NCBI GenBank assembly: GCA_023460995.1
Contig: JAEWOE010000003.1
Location: forward strand, 186,001-250,000
Reading direction: 5' to 3'
Source of the DNA: Bacillota bacterium
Lineage (GTDB): Bacteria > Bacillota_I > Bacilli_A > RF39 > UBA660
Length of the DNA stretch: 64,000 nucleotides
Shown: one piece after another, positions 32,490-41,662 of the stretch
How the letters are laid out: each line of letters opens with the position of its first letter
Position numbering within the stretch: position 1 is the stretch's first letter
Program-made: the position numbers and the translations under genes
Notes under the pieces: model-generated
What the model was told of the DNA's origin: nothing
Databases searched by the model: none
Seen by the model: only the letters and a program-made list of their open reading frames with translations

Positions 32490-34538
32490 ATGAAAAAAAA
32501 ACAAGTACTTATTATTTCTATAATAGTAATAATAATAGCAATAATTGGAGTCTTATATTTTATATTTACTAATGAAGATGGTAAGTCGACACTTACATTA
32601 GTAGAAAAACAATGGATACAAAATAATAAAAATGATATTATAGATTTTGGATTTATTAATGATGTTGCAATTTTAAATAATTCAGGTGAAGGAATTGTAT
32701 TTGATTTTATTGAAAAAATAGAGGAAGATACTGGAATTGACTTCAATAAAGTATCATATAAATACGGTGAAGAAATCGATGAAGACTATGCTTTTAAAGT
32801 AGTAGAAGAGGTTTCTGATAAAGATATTTTAATATATACTGATAATTATGTTTTAATTGGTAAAGATAATATTAAATATAATAATTTAAATGAAATTCCA
32901 AAAGCAACAATAGGTGTACTTACTAGCCAAATGGATAATACTAATAATTATCTTATATCAGATAATTTATCATATAAACCATATAATAATATTACTGAAT
33001 TATTTACATCTTTAGAGAGTAAAGATAGTGGTATAAACTATATTGTTTTACCTAAATTAGTTTTCTTAAGTAATTATGAAAACTATAATAATTTATATAT
33101 AAACTATAATATTACTGAATTAGTAGATAATTATGTTCTATCTTTAGGTGATACTAAAAAATTAAATAATATATTAACTAAGTATTATAAAAAATGGAAT
33201 ACTGAAAAATATGATAGTACATATGCTTCAGAATTTACTAACTTGTATTTTGAACTAAGTGATGCAGAGGAACAGGCAAAAGTTAAATTTAGAAGTAAAA
33301 GATATGTATATGGATTTGTTGAGAATGCTCCATTTGATATTGAAGTAAATGGCAAATTAGTAGGTATTAATAGTTCTATTATAAAAAGTTTTGCAGATAT
33401 AGCAAATATAGAGGTTACATTTGACAAGTATTCAAATGTAGATAAGTTAAGAAATGCTTTTGCAAGTGGTGATATTGATTTATATTTTGATAAATATAAT
33501 GAAAAAGAATATGATTTAGATGTATATAACACAGTTTCACCTTATGATGAAAAAATAGTTGTTGCATCAGGTTATAACAATGATTTAATACTTAACTCAG
33601 TAAAATCTTTAAAAGGATTATCTGTAATTACTTTAAGTAATACAATAATAGAAGATGAACTTAATGAAGTTGAAGCAGATGTTAAAACTTATAATAGTGT
33701 AAGTGATTTAATATCTGCAGTGAATAATAATAGTATTGTTGTAATTGATAAAGCAACATATGATTTTTATAAAAGTTCAACTTTTGAGAATTTTAAAATT
33801 GATTACCAGTATAATTTAGATAATGATTATACATATATGATAAGAGATATAAAGAATAATGAAGTTTTTGAAAATTTCTTTAATTACTACTTAGCATTTG
33901 CAAATGAAACTCCTATGATTAATAGTGGTTATTATAATGCAGTAAATGCAACAACAACTAGTACATTGTTAAAGAAAGTTATTACTGGTTTAGGTCTTGT
34001 AATTATCTTATTATTAGCATTCTTGTTTGGCAGTAGATTTATGCCTAATAAGTCTAAAAAGAGAAAAACAACGATGCGAAAAGAAGATAAATTAAGATAT
34101 GTAGATATGCTTACTTCATTAAAAAATCGTAATTATTTAAATGATAATATTGAATTATGGGATGCTAGTGAAGTATATCCGCAATCTATAATAATCCTTG
34201 ATTTAAATAATATAGCTTATATTAATGATAATTATGGACACCAAGAGGGTGACGAAGTAATAAGACAAGCAGCAAACATATTGATAAAAAATCAAATTCC
34301 AAAAAGTGATATTATAAGAACAAATGGTAATGAGTTCTTAATTTACTTAGTTGAGTATGATGAAAAGCAAGTAATAGCTCACATTAAAAAAATGAACAAA
34401 GAGTTTAAAGAATTAGCCCATGGTTTTGGTGCAGCAATAGGTTATAGTATGATAACTGATGGAATTAAAACAATAGATGACGCTATAAATGAAGCAACTC
34501 TTGACATGAGAAATAATAAAGAAGAGTTAAATAATTAA
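32490..34538 (+). CDS. Membrane sensor with two SBP-like domains and a degenerate GGDEF domain
   Basis: 682 residues. A membrane helix at 5-27 is followed by two solute-binding-protein-like (family 3) domains, about 40-255 and 268-485 (the second begins RYVYGFVENAPFDIEVNGKLVGI, the classic SBP_bac_3 start). A second helix at about 500-520 (VITGLGLVIILLLAFLFG) leads to a cytoplasmic GGDEF domain with DMLTSLKNRNYLNDN and LDLNNIAYINDNYGHQEGDEVI. The active-site loop is NGNEF (612-616), not GGDEF, so diguanylate cyclase activity is doubtful; it may only bind nucleotide. Ribosome site AAGGTGGTAG. It probably senses an external amino acid or similar ligand. Confidence 0.85.
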   Translation: MKKKQVLIISIIVIIIAIIGVLYFIFTNEDGKSTLTLVEKQWIQNNKNDIIDFGFINDVAILNNSGEGIVFDFIEKIEEDTGIDFNKVSYKYGEEIDEDYAFKVVEEVSDKDILIYTDNYVLIGKDNIKYNNLNEIPKATIGVLTSQMDNTNNYLISDNLSYKPYNNITELFTSLESKDSGINYIVLPKLVFLSNYENYNNLYINYNITELVDNYVLSLGDTKKLNNILTKYYKKWNTEKYDSTYASEFTNLYFELSDAEEQAKVKFRSKRYVYGFVENAPFDIEVNGKLVGINSSIIKSFADIANIEVTFDKYSNVDKLRNAFASGDIDLYFDKYNEKEYDLDVYNTVSPYDEKIVVASGYNNDLILNSVKSLKGLSVITLSNTIIEDELNEVEADVKTYNSVSDLISAVNNNSIVVIDKATYDFYKSSTFENFKIDYQYNLDNDYTYMIRDIKNNEVFENFFNYYLAFANETPMINSGYYNAVNATTTSTLLKKVITGLGLVIILLLAFLFGSRFMPNKSKKRKTTMRKEDKLRYVDMLTSLKNRNYLNDNIELWDASEVYPQSIIILDLNNIAYINDNYGHQEGDEVIRQAANILIKNQIPKSDIIRTNGNEFLIYLVEYDEKQVIAHIKKMNKEFKELAHGFGAAIGYSMITDGIKTIDDAINEATLDMRNNKEELNN

Positions 34539-34552
34539 TTCTGGGTGATTAT

Positions 34553-35386
34553 ATGAAAAAAATTAAGCACTATATTTCTAGAATGATACGAATAATTAAT
34601 AAAAAGGAATTAAGCGTTTTGCCTGGGCAGATCGCTTATTTCCTTGTTTTATCCATGATTCCGCTATTAACTCTAATTGGAATTATAGCGTCTCAGTTTT
34701 CTATTTCAATGGATATTTTGACAGAGACATTTGAAGATGCACTACCAATGGCTATAATTGATATTTTACTTCCTGCTTTAACCTCACCAGGTTTTGGTAT
34801 TGGGGTATCTATGTTAATTGGTTTTATGGTTGCTTCTAATGGGACAAGTTCTATCATAGTGGCTTCTAATATGCTATTTAAGATAGATGGAGCAGGATAT
34901 TTAAGAAAAAGAATAAAGGCATTATTTATGCTTATTGTTTTAATAACTCTATTTTTCTTTGTAATAGTTGTAATGGCATATGGAAATAATTTACTTACAT
35001 TTTTATATGATTTAATATTTGATGCAGAAATACCTATATTTGTGTACAATATATTTCTTGTAATAAAGTGGACAATAGGTTTAATTGTAGTATTTATAAT
35101 GATAAAATTATTATTTACAATGGCTCCTGATGATTCAATTTCAAGTAAGTATATGAATAAAGGAGCGCTATTTACTACTATTGCTTGGATAATAGCAACA
35201 AGTGTATACTCTATATACGCAAATAATTTTGCAAATTATAATATTTTTTATAGCAGCTTAGCTAATATAATAGTACTTATGATTTGGGTATATATACTTT
35301 CATACTCATTAGTAATTGGTATTGCTATTAATAGTGATGAATATTTAAAAGCAATGAATGAATTAAAAGAAAAAAACGAAGCATAA
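34553..35386 (+). CDS. YihY/BrkB-family membrane protein
   Basis: 277 residues with about six membrane helices. The N-terminus ELSVLPGQIAYFLVLSMIPLLTL is the YihY/BrkB (virulence factor BrkB) signature (AxxxAYYxxLSLxPLL), and LTMAPDDSISSKYMNKGALF is the conserved mid-protein segment. Function of the family is not established; it is not an RNase BN as once thought. ATG follows GGGTGAT, 14 bases after the GGDEF gene. Confidence 0.9.
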   Translation: MKKIKHYISRMIRIINKKELSVLPGQIAYFLVLSMIPLLTLIGIIASQFSISMDILTETFEDALPMAIIDILLPALTSPGFGIGVSMLIGFMVASNGTSSIIVASNMLFKIDGAGYLRKRIKALFMLIVLITLFFFVIVVMAYGNNLLTFLYDLIFDAEIPIFVYNIFLVIKWTIGLIVVFIMIKLLFTMAPDDSISSKYMNKGALFTTIAWIIATSVYSIYANNFANYNIFYSSLANIIVLMIWVYILSYSLVIGIAINSDEYLKAMNELKEKNEA

Positions 35387-35419
35387 TATTAGAGGCACAT
35401 TTTGTGCTTACAGACTACA

Positions 35420-35449
35420 AAGGGAGTATACAACTCTCTTCTTTTTTTG
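35420..35449 (+). terminator. Intrinsic terminator of the YihY operon
   Basis: Eight-pair stem AAGGGAGT / ACTCTCTT (35420-35427 with 35433-35440, one G-T pair) and a T-rich tail. A smaller hairpin with arms GCACA / TGTGC lies just upstream (35395-35407). Confidence 0.75.
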
Positions 35450-35450
35450 G

Positions 35451-35456
35451 TATAAT
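35451..35456 (+). promoter_or_regulatory. -10 of the yfhO-pilin operon promoter
   Basis: TATAAT directly after the preceding terminator and 24 bases before the start codon. Confidence 0.5.
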
Positions 35457-35479
35457 AATATACAAAGTAGGTGAAGCAT

Positions 35480-37720
35480 ATGATTAATAATATTAATAAG
35501 TTATTAAAAAGTGATTATGTAAAGATCTTTTTATTAATATTATTAGTTGTTTTAGTAATGTTATTGCCAAATATTATAAAAAATAAAGGCTTACTAATTT
35601 TATCAGGTGATTTTCAAACACAGCAAGTGGCTTTTAATATTAATGTGAATGATCAAATAAAAAGTGGTAATACTTTATATACATTTAATAATGATTTAGG
35701 ATCATCCATAGTTGAAGGATATAGTTTTTATGATTTAGGTAGTCCGTTTTTTCTATTGGGTTTAATTTTTCCATCCTCATGGTATCCTTATTTAATAGGT
35801 ATATTATTGATTCTAAAGTATGCTTTTACAGGTTTATTTTCATACATATATTTCAAACAGTTTGTAAAAAGAAAAGAACTTGCAGTACTGGGTTCATTAT
35901 TATATACATTTACTGGTTTTCAGATTTGTAACATGATATTTTATCATTTTCATGACATAGTAATGTTGTTTCCTTTACTTTTATATAGTATAGATCAACT
36001 TTTTCAAAGAAATAAGAAGGGCCTTTTTGCAATTATTTTAGGTTTGACAATACTTACTAATTTTGTTTTTGCTTTTGGTGAATTATTATTCTTGATTATA
36101 TATCTAATTATTAATGGTATATGTGGTAGGTTTAAATATAATAGAAAGAATATACTAATGTTTATATTTGAGTTATTTGCGGCTATAGGAATATCTATGT
36201 GTATATTATTACCATCTATTCTTTCGCTATCTAGTAATCCAAGGGTTGGTAATAATTTAAGTTTGAAACAGTATTTTTTATATCCTATTACTCAGTATAT
36301 AAAGGTATTTCAGGCATTATTAATTCCTACTGATATTATAAATAAGTCTAGTATAATTAATAGTGCTAACTGGGCCTCATGTGAGATGTGGATTCCCTTT
36401 TTTGGCATACTGTTACCATGCGTCTATGTACTTAGGAACAAGAAAGATTATTTATCAGTAATAACTATTACGTTATTAATATTTATGTTAATTCCAATTC
36501 TAAATAGTTCTTTTACAATGTTTAACGCTCAGTATTATGCCAGGTGGTATTATATTCCGTCTATATTTATAGTAATAATGTCTATAAAGACATTAGATGA
36601 TAGGCTAGAACTGAAAAATGGTATAAATTTATTTAAAATTATATGGGAAATATATTTTCTTTTGTTAGTAGTATATTTTATATACATTATTAAAGATTTT
36701 AAAACAATTGATTTTTACTATATATTTAATATTGTAATAGCATTATCTTGTTTTATTTTAGTACCTTATCTAATTAAAAAGTACTATAAATATGACAAAA
36801 TTAATTTATTAATTATACCTGTTATTACTTGTATATTAATAGAAGGATATCATTATATAAATTACCAGTCTATTCAGGATATAAACTATAGTAACAATAA
36901 AACTTATGTTGAGGCAATTAATAATGACTTAATAGAAGATAGTGAATTTTATCGGGTTAAATATCTAGGATGCATGTATAACATGAACTTATATTTTAAT
37001 GAAGCATCCATAGACTCATTTAATAGTTCTATTGCGCCTTCTGTTTTTAAAATATATAACTCGCTTGGTATATATAGAAAGCAAAACACTTCCATTAGTT
37101 TAGAATATAAACAATTAATAGATTTTTACAGTACTAAATATATTGTTACTTGTAACTCCAAAGATTTATCAGAAGAAGGATATAAATATTTATACGAAAA
37201 AGGTAGATATACAGTTTATTTAAATGAACAGTATAAAGAAATGGGTATAATTTTAAATGGAGTAATCTCTAATGAACAATTTAGTAAAATAAAAACTACA
37301 TCAGAAAAGATTAAAATATTCTCCAGTAGCTATGTTACTAATGAAAAGGAAAATATAATTGATAATAATGGTGAAATATTAAGTTCCTCTGCAAAGAAAA
37401 TTGACAATGGAGTGCATTCTGATTTAGAAGTTAGTGCAGACTCAACTATTTTATATACTATTCCATATGATAATGATTTTAAGATAACTGTTAACGGTAA
37501 AAATGTTGATTACTTCGAGATTAATAAAGGTTTAATAGGGTTTAATATAAAAAAGGGTATTAATGAAATAAGCATAATTTATAAAGCAACTAATTTTAAG
37601 AAAGGGCTATTTATAAGTTTAGGAAGTATGTTATTAATAATAATATATTCTAAATTTTCAAAGGAAAAATATAAGAATTTAAAAGGTGGTAAATATGATG
37701 AATATAAACAAAACAAATAA
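35480..37720 (+). CDS. yfhO: YfhO-family polytopic membrane protein (probable lipid-linked sugar transferase)
   Basis: 746 residues with about 12-14 membrane helices and a C-terminal extracytoplasmic domain of about 200 residues after LLIIPVITCILIEGYHY. The N-terminal LILSGDFQTQQVAF, the aromatic-rich loop SFYDLGSPFFLLG and the C-terminal beta-rich domain ending GLFISLGSMLLIIIYS fit YfhO, the GT-C-type partner of CsbB in lipoteichoic acid glycosylation in Bacillus. The substrate is inferred. ATG at 35480 has TAGGTGA; the GTG at 35471 lies within that site. The gene overlaps the next pilin gene by 26 bases. Confidence 0.8.
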   Translation: MINNINKLLKSDYVKIFLLILLVVLVMLLPNIIKNKGLLILSGDFQTQQVAFNINVNDQIKSGNTLYTFNNDLGSSIVEGYSFYDLGSPFFLLGLIFPSSWYPYLIGILLILKYAFTGLFSYIYFKQFVKRKELAVLGSLLYTFTGFQICNMIFYHFHDIVMLFPLLLYSIDQLFQRNKKGLFAIILGLTILTNFVFAFGELLFLIIYLIINGICGRFKYNRKNILMFIFELFAAIGISMCILLPSILSLSSNPRVGNNLSLKQYFLYPITQYIKVFQALLIPTDIINKSSIINSANWASCEMWIPFFGILLPCVYVLRNKKDYLSVITITLLIFMLIPILNSSFTMFNAQYYARWYYIPSIFIVIMSIKTLDDRLELKNGINLFKIIWEIYFLLLVVYFIYIIKDFKTIDFYYIFNIVIALSCFILVPYLIKKYYKYDKINLLIIPVITCILIEGYHYINYQSIQDINYSNNKTYVEAINNDLIEDSEFYRVKYLGCMYNMNLYFNEASIDSFNSSIAPSVFKIYNSLGIYRKQNTSISLEYKQLIDFYSTKYIVTCNSKDLSEEGYKYLYEKGRYTVYLNEQYKEMGIILNGVISNEQFSKIKTTSEKIKIFSSSYVTNEKENIIDNNGEILSSSAKKIDNGVHSDLEVSADSTILYTIPYDNDFKITVNGKNVDYFEINKGLIGFNIKKGINEISIIYKATNFKKGLFISLGSMLLIIIYSKFSKEKYKNLKGGKYDEYKQNK

Positions 37721-40157
37721 CAAAAAACAATTAGGTTTTACACTTATAGAATTAATAGCAATTATACTGATTCTTGCTATTCTAACTTTAATAGTTTTAC
37801 CAGTAGCAAATAAGATTGTTGAAGAAGCGAGAAAACAATCTTTTAAACAAACAGCAATTGGTGTAGTTGATGCTGCTGAAAAGGACTGTAATGTCTTACT
37901 TCAAAAAGGACATGCAGTCTCAAAAGTTTATTCAATAGATGACTATAAAATCACTAGTGGGCAAGATCTTTCAATATCAGGAAAACTTCCACTTCAAGGA
38001 AATGTATCTGTTGATAACTCATGTGGAATTGCCATAGCTGTTAACAACAATAAGTGGTGCGCTTCAAAGAATTATACTGATGATAAAGTAACATTAACTG
38101 ACTATGTTGATGGAAGCTGCAATTATAGTAGTGGCGGCGGTGCTGGAGGCGGAGATCTGCTAGTTGATAAAATAGAGGAGATTAGCGGCTCAGAACTAAC
38201 AACTGGAGTAAATCTTGGTGCTGATGAGTATGATATAGAAATAGCTGAAAATGGAACTACTATTGGATATTATAATGGTAAATATTTTAGTGGGTCCAAC
38301 CCAAATAATTATATTATAGTTGATGGACAACAGTTTAGAATAATTGGGTTAACTGATCAAGGTATAGCTGTTGTTGGTGATATAGGTAGTTTTTTAACGT
38401 ATGATGAATATGATCATGCTTCTATAGACCCTATTTTTAAAGAAAATTTTAACGATTTAGGATTAGTAAAAACAGCAAACTACTTTACTTCCACTAGTAA
38501 TGGTGATTGGACCTCGCTTATTAGATATGATAGTGCAACAGATTCATATATAGGAAATAAGATTTCATATGGACGTTCTAACTCTGATTCTTATGCATTA
38601 TTATCTTTTTATGATTATGAGTTAACTATAGATAGACAAGCTTATTCAACTTGTTTAAAAAGTACTGTTTCAACTACTAAAGAACAATCTATTTTGAACT
38701 TTAATAGTTGTGCACCAACTAGTTGGCTAGGAAATTTCGGCAATAATTTAAATTTAAATATAGGCTTTTACTTATATGGAACTGGTTCAACAATTCCAGG
38801 GTTTCTATCATCAGGAAAATTCAAGATTGATGACTCAGCTTACTCATGTACAGATTGTACAGATAAATTAAAATTATTAATAAGAAATGACTCATATTAT
38901 ATTTCTGGAATAGGAACTTCTTCAGATCCATTTGTTTATAAAACAGGATACGATCCTGGTAACTTTTCGCAAACAGATTGTTTTATTCTAGATGGTTCCG
39001 GAAATGAAATAACTTCTTTTGATATAGACAATTCTGCATGCTCAAAAAATATAGTAATACCTGCTACAATAAATAACAAGCCAATTACTACAATTGCATC
39101 ATATGCGTTTGAAAATAAAGGTATTACAAGTGTTAATTTTAGTAATGCTACAAATTTAAAAACAATAGATTATAGAGCTTTTGCAGATAATTTAATAACT
39201 GGTGTCTTAACATTGCCAGCAAATATTGAAACTATCTCGGCTGCTTCATTTTCAAATAATGCTATTTCTGGTGAATTTATAATACCAAAAAGTGTAACAA
39301 CAATAGGGTATGAAGCGTTTTCTAGCAACAGTATAGAGACATTAACTTTTGAAAATGAAAGTAATCTTTCAACTATCCAAGAATATGCTTTTTCATATAA
39401 TTCCAGTTTAATAGGCACAATTAATTTACCTTCATCAATTAATAATCTTATATATGGTGCCTTTTATTATACAAATATAAGTACAGTTAATATCCCTAAT
39501 GGTGTAACTGGAATATCTTCTGGAGCTTTTGATAACACTCCAAATTTAACGACAATAAATGTGGATCAAATATATGGAGGTCTATCAGATGCACCTTGGG
39601 GAAATACAAGTGCAACAATTAACTGGCTTAGGGCTCAAACTTATAATTTAACCTATGATAGTGCAAGTGCAAGTATTGATAACACTTGTTTAACGAGTGG
39701 TAAATATATAGGAAACTGTACAGTTACTATTACATCTAACCAATCAGGATATAAAATAGTTAGTTATAAAATAAATGGTGTAACATATACTACAAATACA
39801 TTTGTTATGCCGGATTCTAATACTAGTATAACGGATATACAATTAGCAGAATCTTATGTTTTAGAAAGTGCCCATCCATATTCAAACGGTATGAATCAAA
39901 CCTATACAATGACAGTACCAGGATCAACAAAAATCAAGGTGACATTTAATAGTTCTACTTATTTAGAAACTGGTTGGGATTATATATATATAACAGATGG
40001 ATCAGGTGGACAAGTTGGTTCATCAAGTAGTTATACTGGTTCTCAATTAGCTAATCAATCATTTATAGTAAATAGTAACACTATTAATATTAGAATGACA
40101 TCAGATGGTAGTGGAATAGAGTACGGCTTCTATGCAGATTTAATGAAATACGAATAA
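37695..40157 (+). CDS. Large prepilin-like protein with LRRs and CUB-like C-terminus
   Basis: 820 residues, the largest of four pilin-like proteins here. A basic leader of 16 residues ends QLG before FTLIELIAIILILAI, a class III signal. A pilin stem ends in a Ser/Gly linker (SSGGGAGGGD, about 152-161). Next is a beta-rich domain with NYIIVDGQQFRIIGL (about 205-220) and a CTDCTDK pair; then the shared CFILDG ... CSKNIVIP module (about 428-457), LRR_5 repeats (IGYEAFSSN), an InlB-like segment, and a CUB-like end (HPYS ... WDYIYITDGSG). It overlaps yfhO, so it may be co-expressed with a sugar transferase. AAGGTGG precedes the ATG at 37695; ATG at 37698 is possible. Confidence 0.82.
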   Translation: MMNINKTNNKKQLGFTLIELIAIILILAILTLIVLPVANKIVEEARKQSFKQTAIGVVDAAEKDCNVLLQKGHAVSKVYSIDDYKITSGQDLSISGKLPLQGNVSVDNSCGIAIAVNNNKWCASKNYTDDKVTLTDYVDGSCNYSSGGGAGGGDLLVDKIEEISGSELTTGVNLGADEYDIEIAENGTTIGYYNGKYFSGSNPNNYIIVDGQQFRIIGLTDQGIAVVGDIGSFLTYDEYDHASIDPIFKENFNDLGLVKTANYFTSTSNGDWTSLIRYDSATDSYIGNKISYGRSNSDSYALLSFYDYELTIDRQAYSTCLKSTVSTTKEQSILNFNSCAPTSWLGNFGNNLNLNIGFYLYGTGSTIPGFLSSGKFKIDDSAYSCTDCTDKLKLLIRNDSYYISGIGTSSDPFVYKTGYDPGNFSQTDCFILDGSGNEITSFDIDNSACSKNIVIPATINNKPITTIASYAFENKGITSVNFSNATNLKTIDYRAFADNLITGVLTLPANIETISAASFSNNAISGEFIIPKSVTTIGYEAFSSNSIETLTFENESNLSTIQEYAFSYNSSLIGTINLPSSINNLIYGAFYYTNISTVNIPNGVTGISSGAFDNTPNLTTINVDQIYGGLSDAPWGNTSATINWLRAQTYNLTYDSASASIDNTCLTSGKYIGNCTVTITSNQSGYKIVSYKINGVTYTTNTFVMPDSNTSITDIQLAESYVLESAHPYSNGMNQTYTMTVPGSTKIKVTFNSSTYLETGWDYIYITDGSGGQVGSSSSYTGSQLANQSFIVNSNTINIRMTSDGSGIEYGFYADLMKYE

Positions 40158-40187
40158 AAGAAAGTTCAAAATCTTTCTTTTTTTTCT
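40156..40187 (+). terminator. Intrinsic terminator of the yfhO-pilin operon
   Basis: Nine-pair stem AAAAGAAAG / CTTTCTTTT followed by T-rich sequence. Confidence 0.85.
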
Positions 40188-40208
40188 TTATATATAAATA
40201 AACTATGA

Positions 40209-40214
40209 TATAAT
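40209..40214 (+). promoter_or_regulatory. -10 of the pyk promoter
   Basis: TATAAT with upstream TGA (extended -10), 18 bases before the start codon. Confidence 0.5.
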
Positions 40215-40232
40215 TATAATAGGTGATAATAG

Positions 40233-41648
40233 ATGAATAAGACAAAGATAATAGCTACAATTGGTCCATCCACAAAAGATAAAGAGGTAATTAAAAAATT
40301 AATAAGATCTGGAATGGATGTTGCACGTATAAATTTAGATCATTCAGATTATGATTTTTGTACTGATATAGTTAATAAGATTAACGAAGTCAATGAAGAA
40401 TTAGATACTAATGTAGCTATACTATTTGATACAAGGGGTCCAGAAATAAGAACAGGAAAAGTTTCCTGCGGTTGCGCAAAACTTGAAAAGGGTTCTAAAA
40501 TAAGAATATATTGTGATGACGTATTAGGTGATAGTACAAAATTTTCTGTAGATTATCCTAATTTCGTTGAAGAGATAAATTATGATAGTATTATTAAGAT
40601 TAGTGATGGTCATATAGCTTTACAAGTGCTTGATAAAGGTAAGGATTATGTTCTTTGCGAAGTGTTAAATGATGGTGTTTTAGAAGACCATAAAGGTGTA
40701 AATGTACCTGGTGTTCATTTCAATATGCCTTTTTTATCTGAACAAGATCGTGATGATATACTTCTTGCTAATACGCTTAATGTTGACTTTTTAGCGCTTT
40801 CTTTTGTGCATAGTCATGAAGATATACTAGAAGTTAATGATTTGTTAATAAATATGGGTAATGATCATATTGGAATCATAGCTAAAATTGAAAATGAGAT
40901 GGCATATGAAGACTTAGATGAGATTATTAAGGTTTCAGAAGGAGTAATGGTTGCTCGTGGAGATTTAGGTGTACAAGTTCCAATGGAACGAGTTCCTGGA
41001 ATACAGAAATCTATAATAAGCAAATGCCATATGGCTGGAAAATTTAGTATAGTGGCAACAGAAATGATGACATCTATGGAAAATAATTCAATTCCAACTA
41101 GAGCAGAGGTATCTGATGTTGCTAATGCAGTACTTGATGGTACAGATGCAGTTATGCTTTCTAATGAAACAACTATTGGATTATATCCAGTAGAAACTTT
41201 GGAAATGATGGAAAGAATTGTAGAGACTGCCGAAAAAGATGTTGATTATTTGGGCTTTATGGATAAAGCAATTAGAACTGAAACAAGAGATACAACTGGA
41301 ATGCTTGCTTATGATGTAGCTGAAACATCGAACTATTTAAAATGTAAGGCAATATTTGCTCCTACTATAAGTGGTTATACGGCTAGAAAAATAAGTCGAT
41401 TTAGACCATGTTGTCCAATTATTGCAGCAAGCCCAAGCCTTGCTACAGTTAAATCTTTAGCGCTTTACTTTGGAGTTTTACCTGTTCTTGTCGGTGAATT
41501 AAAAAGTTTTGATAGAATAATAGAAGTATCTAAAAAAATGACAAAAGACATAGTAGAAATTGAACCGGGAGATAAGATTGTTATAACAGGAGGATATCCT
41601 TTTAAAGAAGTAAAACATACTAACTTTATGAAAATAGAAGAACTATAA
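40233..41648 (+). CDS. pyk: Pyruvate kinase
   Basis: Last step of glycolysis. 471 residues, without the C-terminal PEP-utiliser extension found in Bacillus Pyk. Marks: TKIIATIGPST, FDTRGPEIRTG, the catalytic lysine in AKIENEMAYEDLDEII, and VMVARGDLGVQVP. Several usually conserved stretches diverge: VARINLDHSDY for the common NFSHG-type motif, and LSNETTIGLYP for LSGETAKGKYP. The metal and phosphate ligands still look present, so activity is likely, perhaps with altered K+ dependence. ATG follows AGGTGAT. GH31 gene follows after 14 bases. Confidence 0.93.
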   Translation: MNKTKIIATIGPSTKDKEVIKKLIRSGMDVARINLDHSDYDFCTDIVNKINEVNEELDTNVAILFDTRGPEIRTGKVSCGCAKLEKGSKIRIYCDDVLGDSTKFSVDYPNFVEEINYDSIIKISDGHIALQVLDKGKDYVLCEVLNDGVLEDHKGVNVPGVHFNMPFLSEQDRDDILLANTLNVDFLALSFVHSHEDILEVNDLLINMGNDHIGIIAKIENEMAYEDLDEIIKVSEGVMVARGDLGVQVPMERVPGIQKSIISKCHMAGKFSIVATEMMTSMENNSIPTRAEVSDVANAVLDGTDAVMLSNETTIGLYPVETLEMMERIVETAEKDVDYLGFMDKAIRTETRDTTGMLAYDVAETSNYLKCKAIFAPTISGYTARKISRFRPCCPIIAASPSLATVKSLALYFGVLPVLVGELKSFDRIIEVSKKMTKDIVEIEPGDKIVITGGYPFKEVKHTNFMKIEEL

Positions 41649-41662
41649 AAGAGGGTGATATA

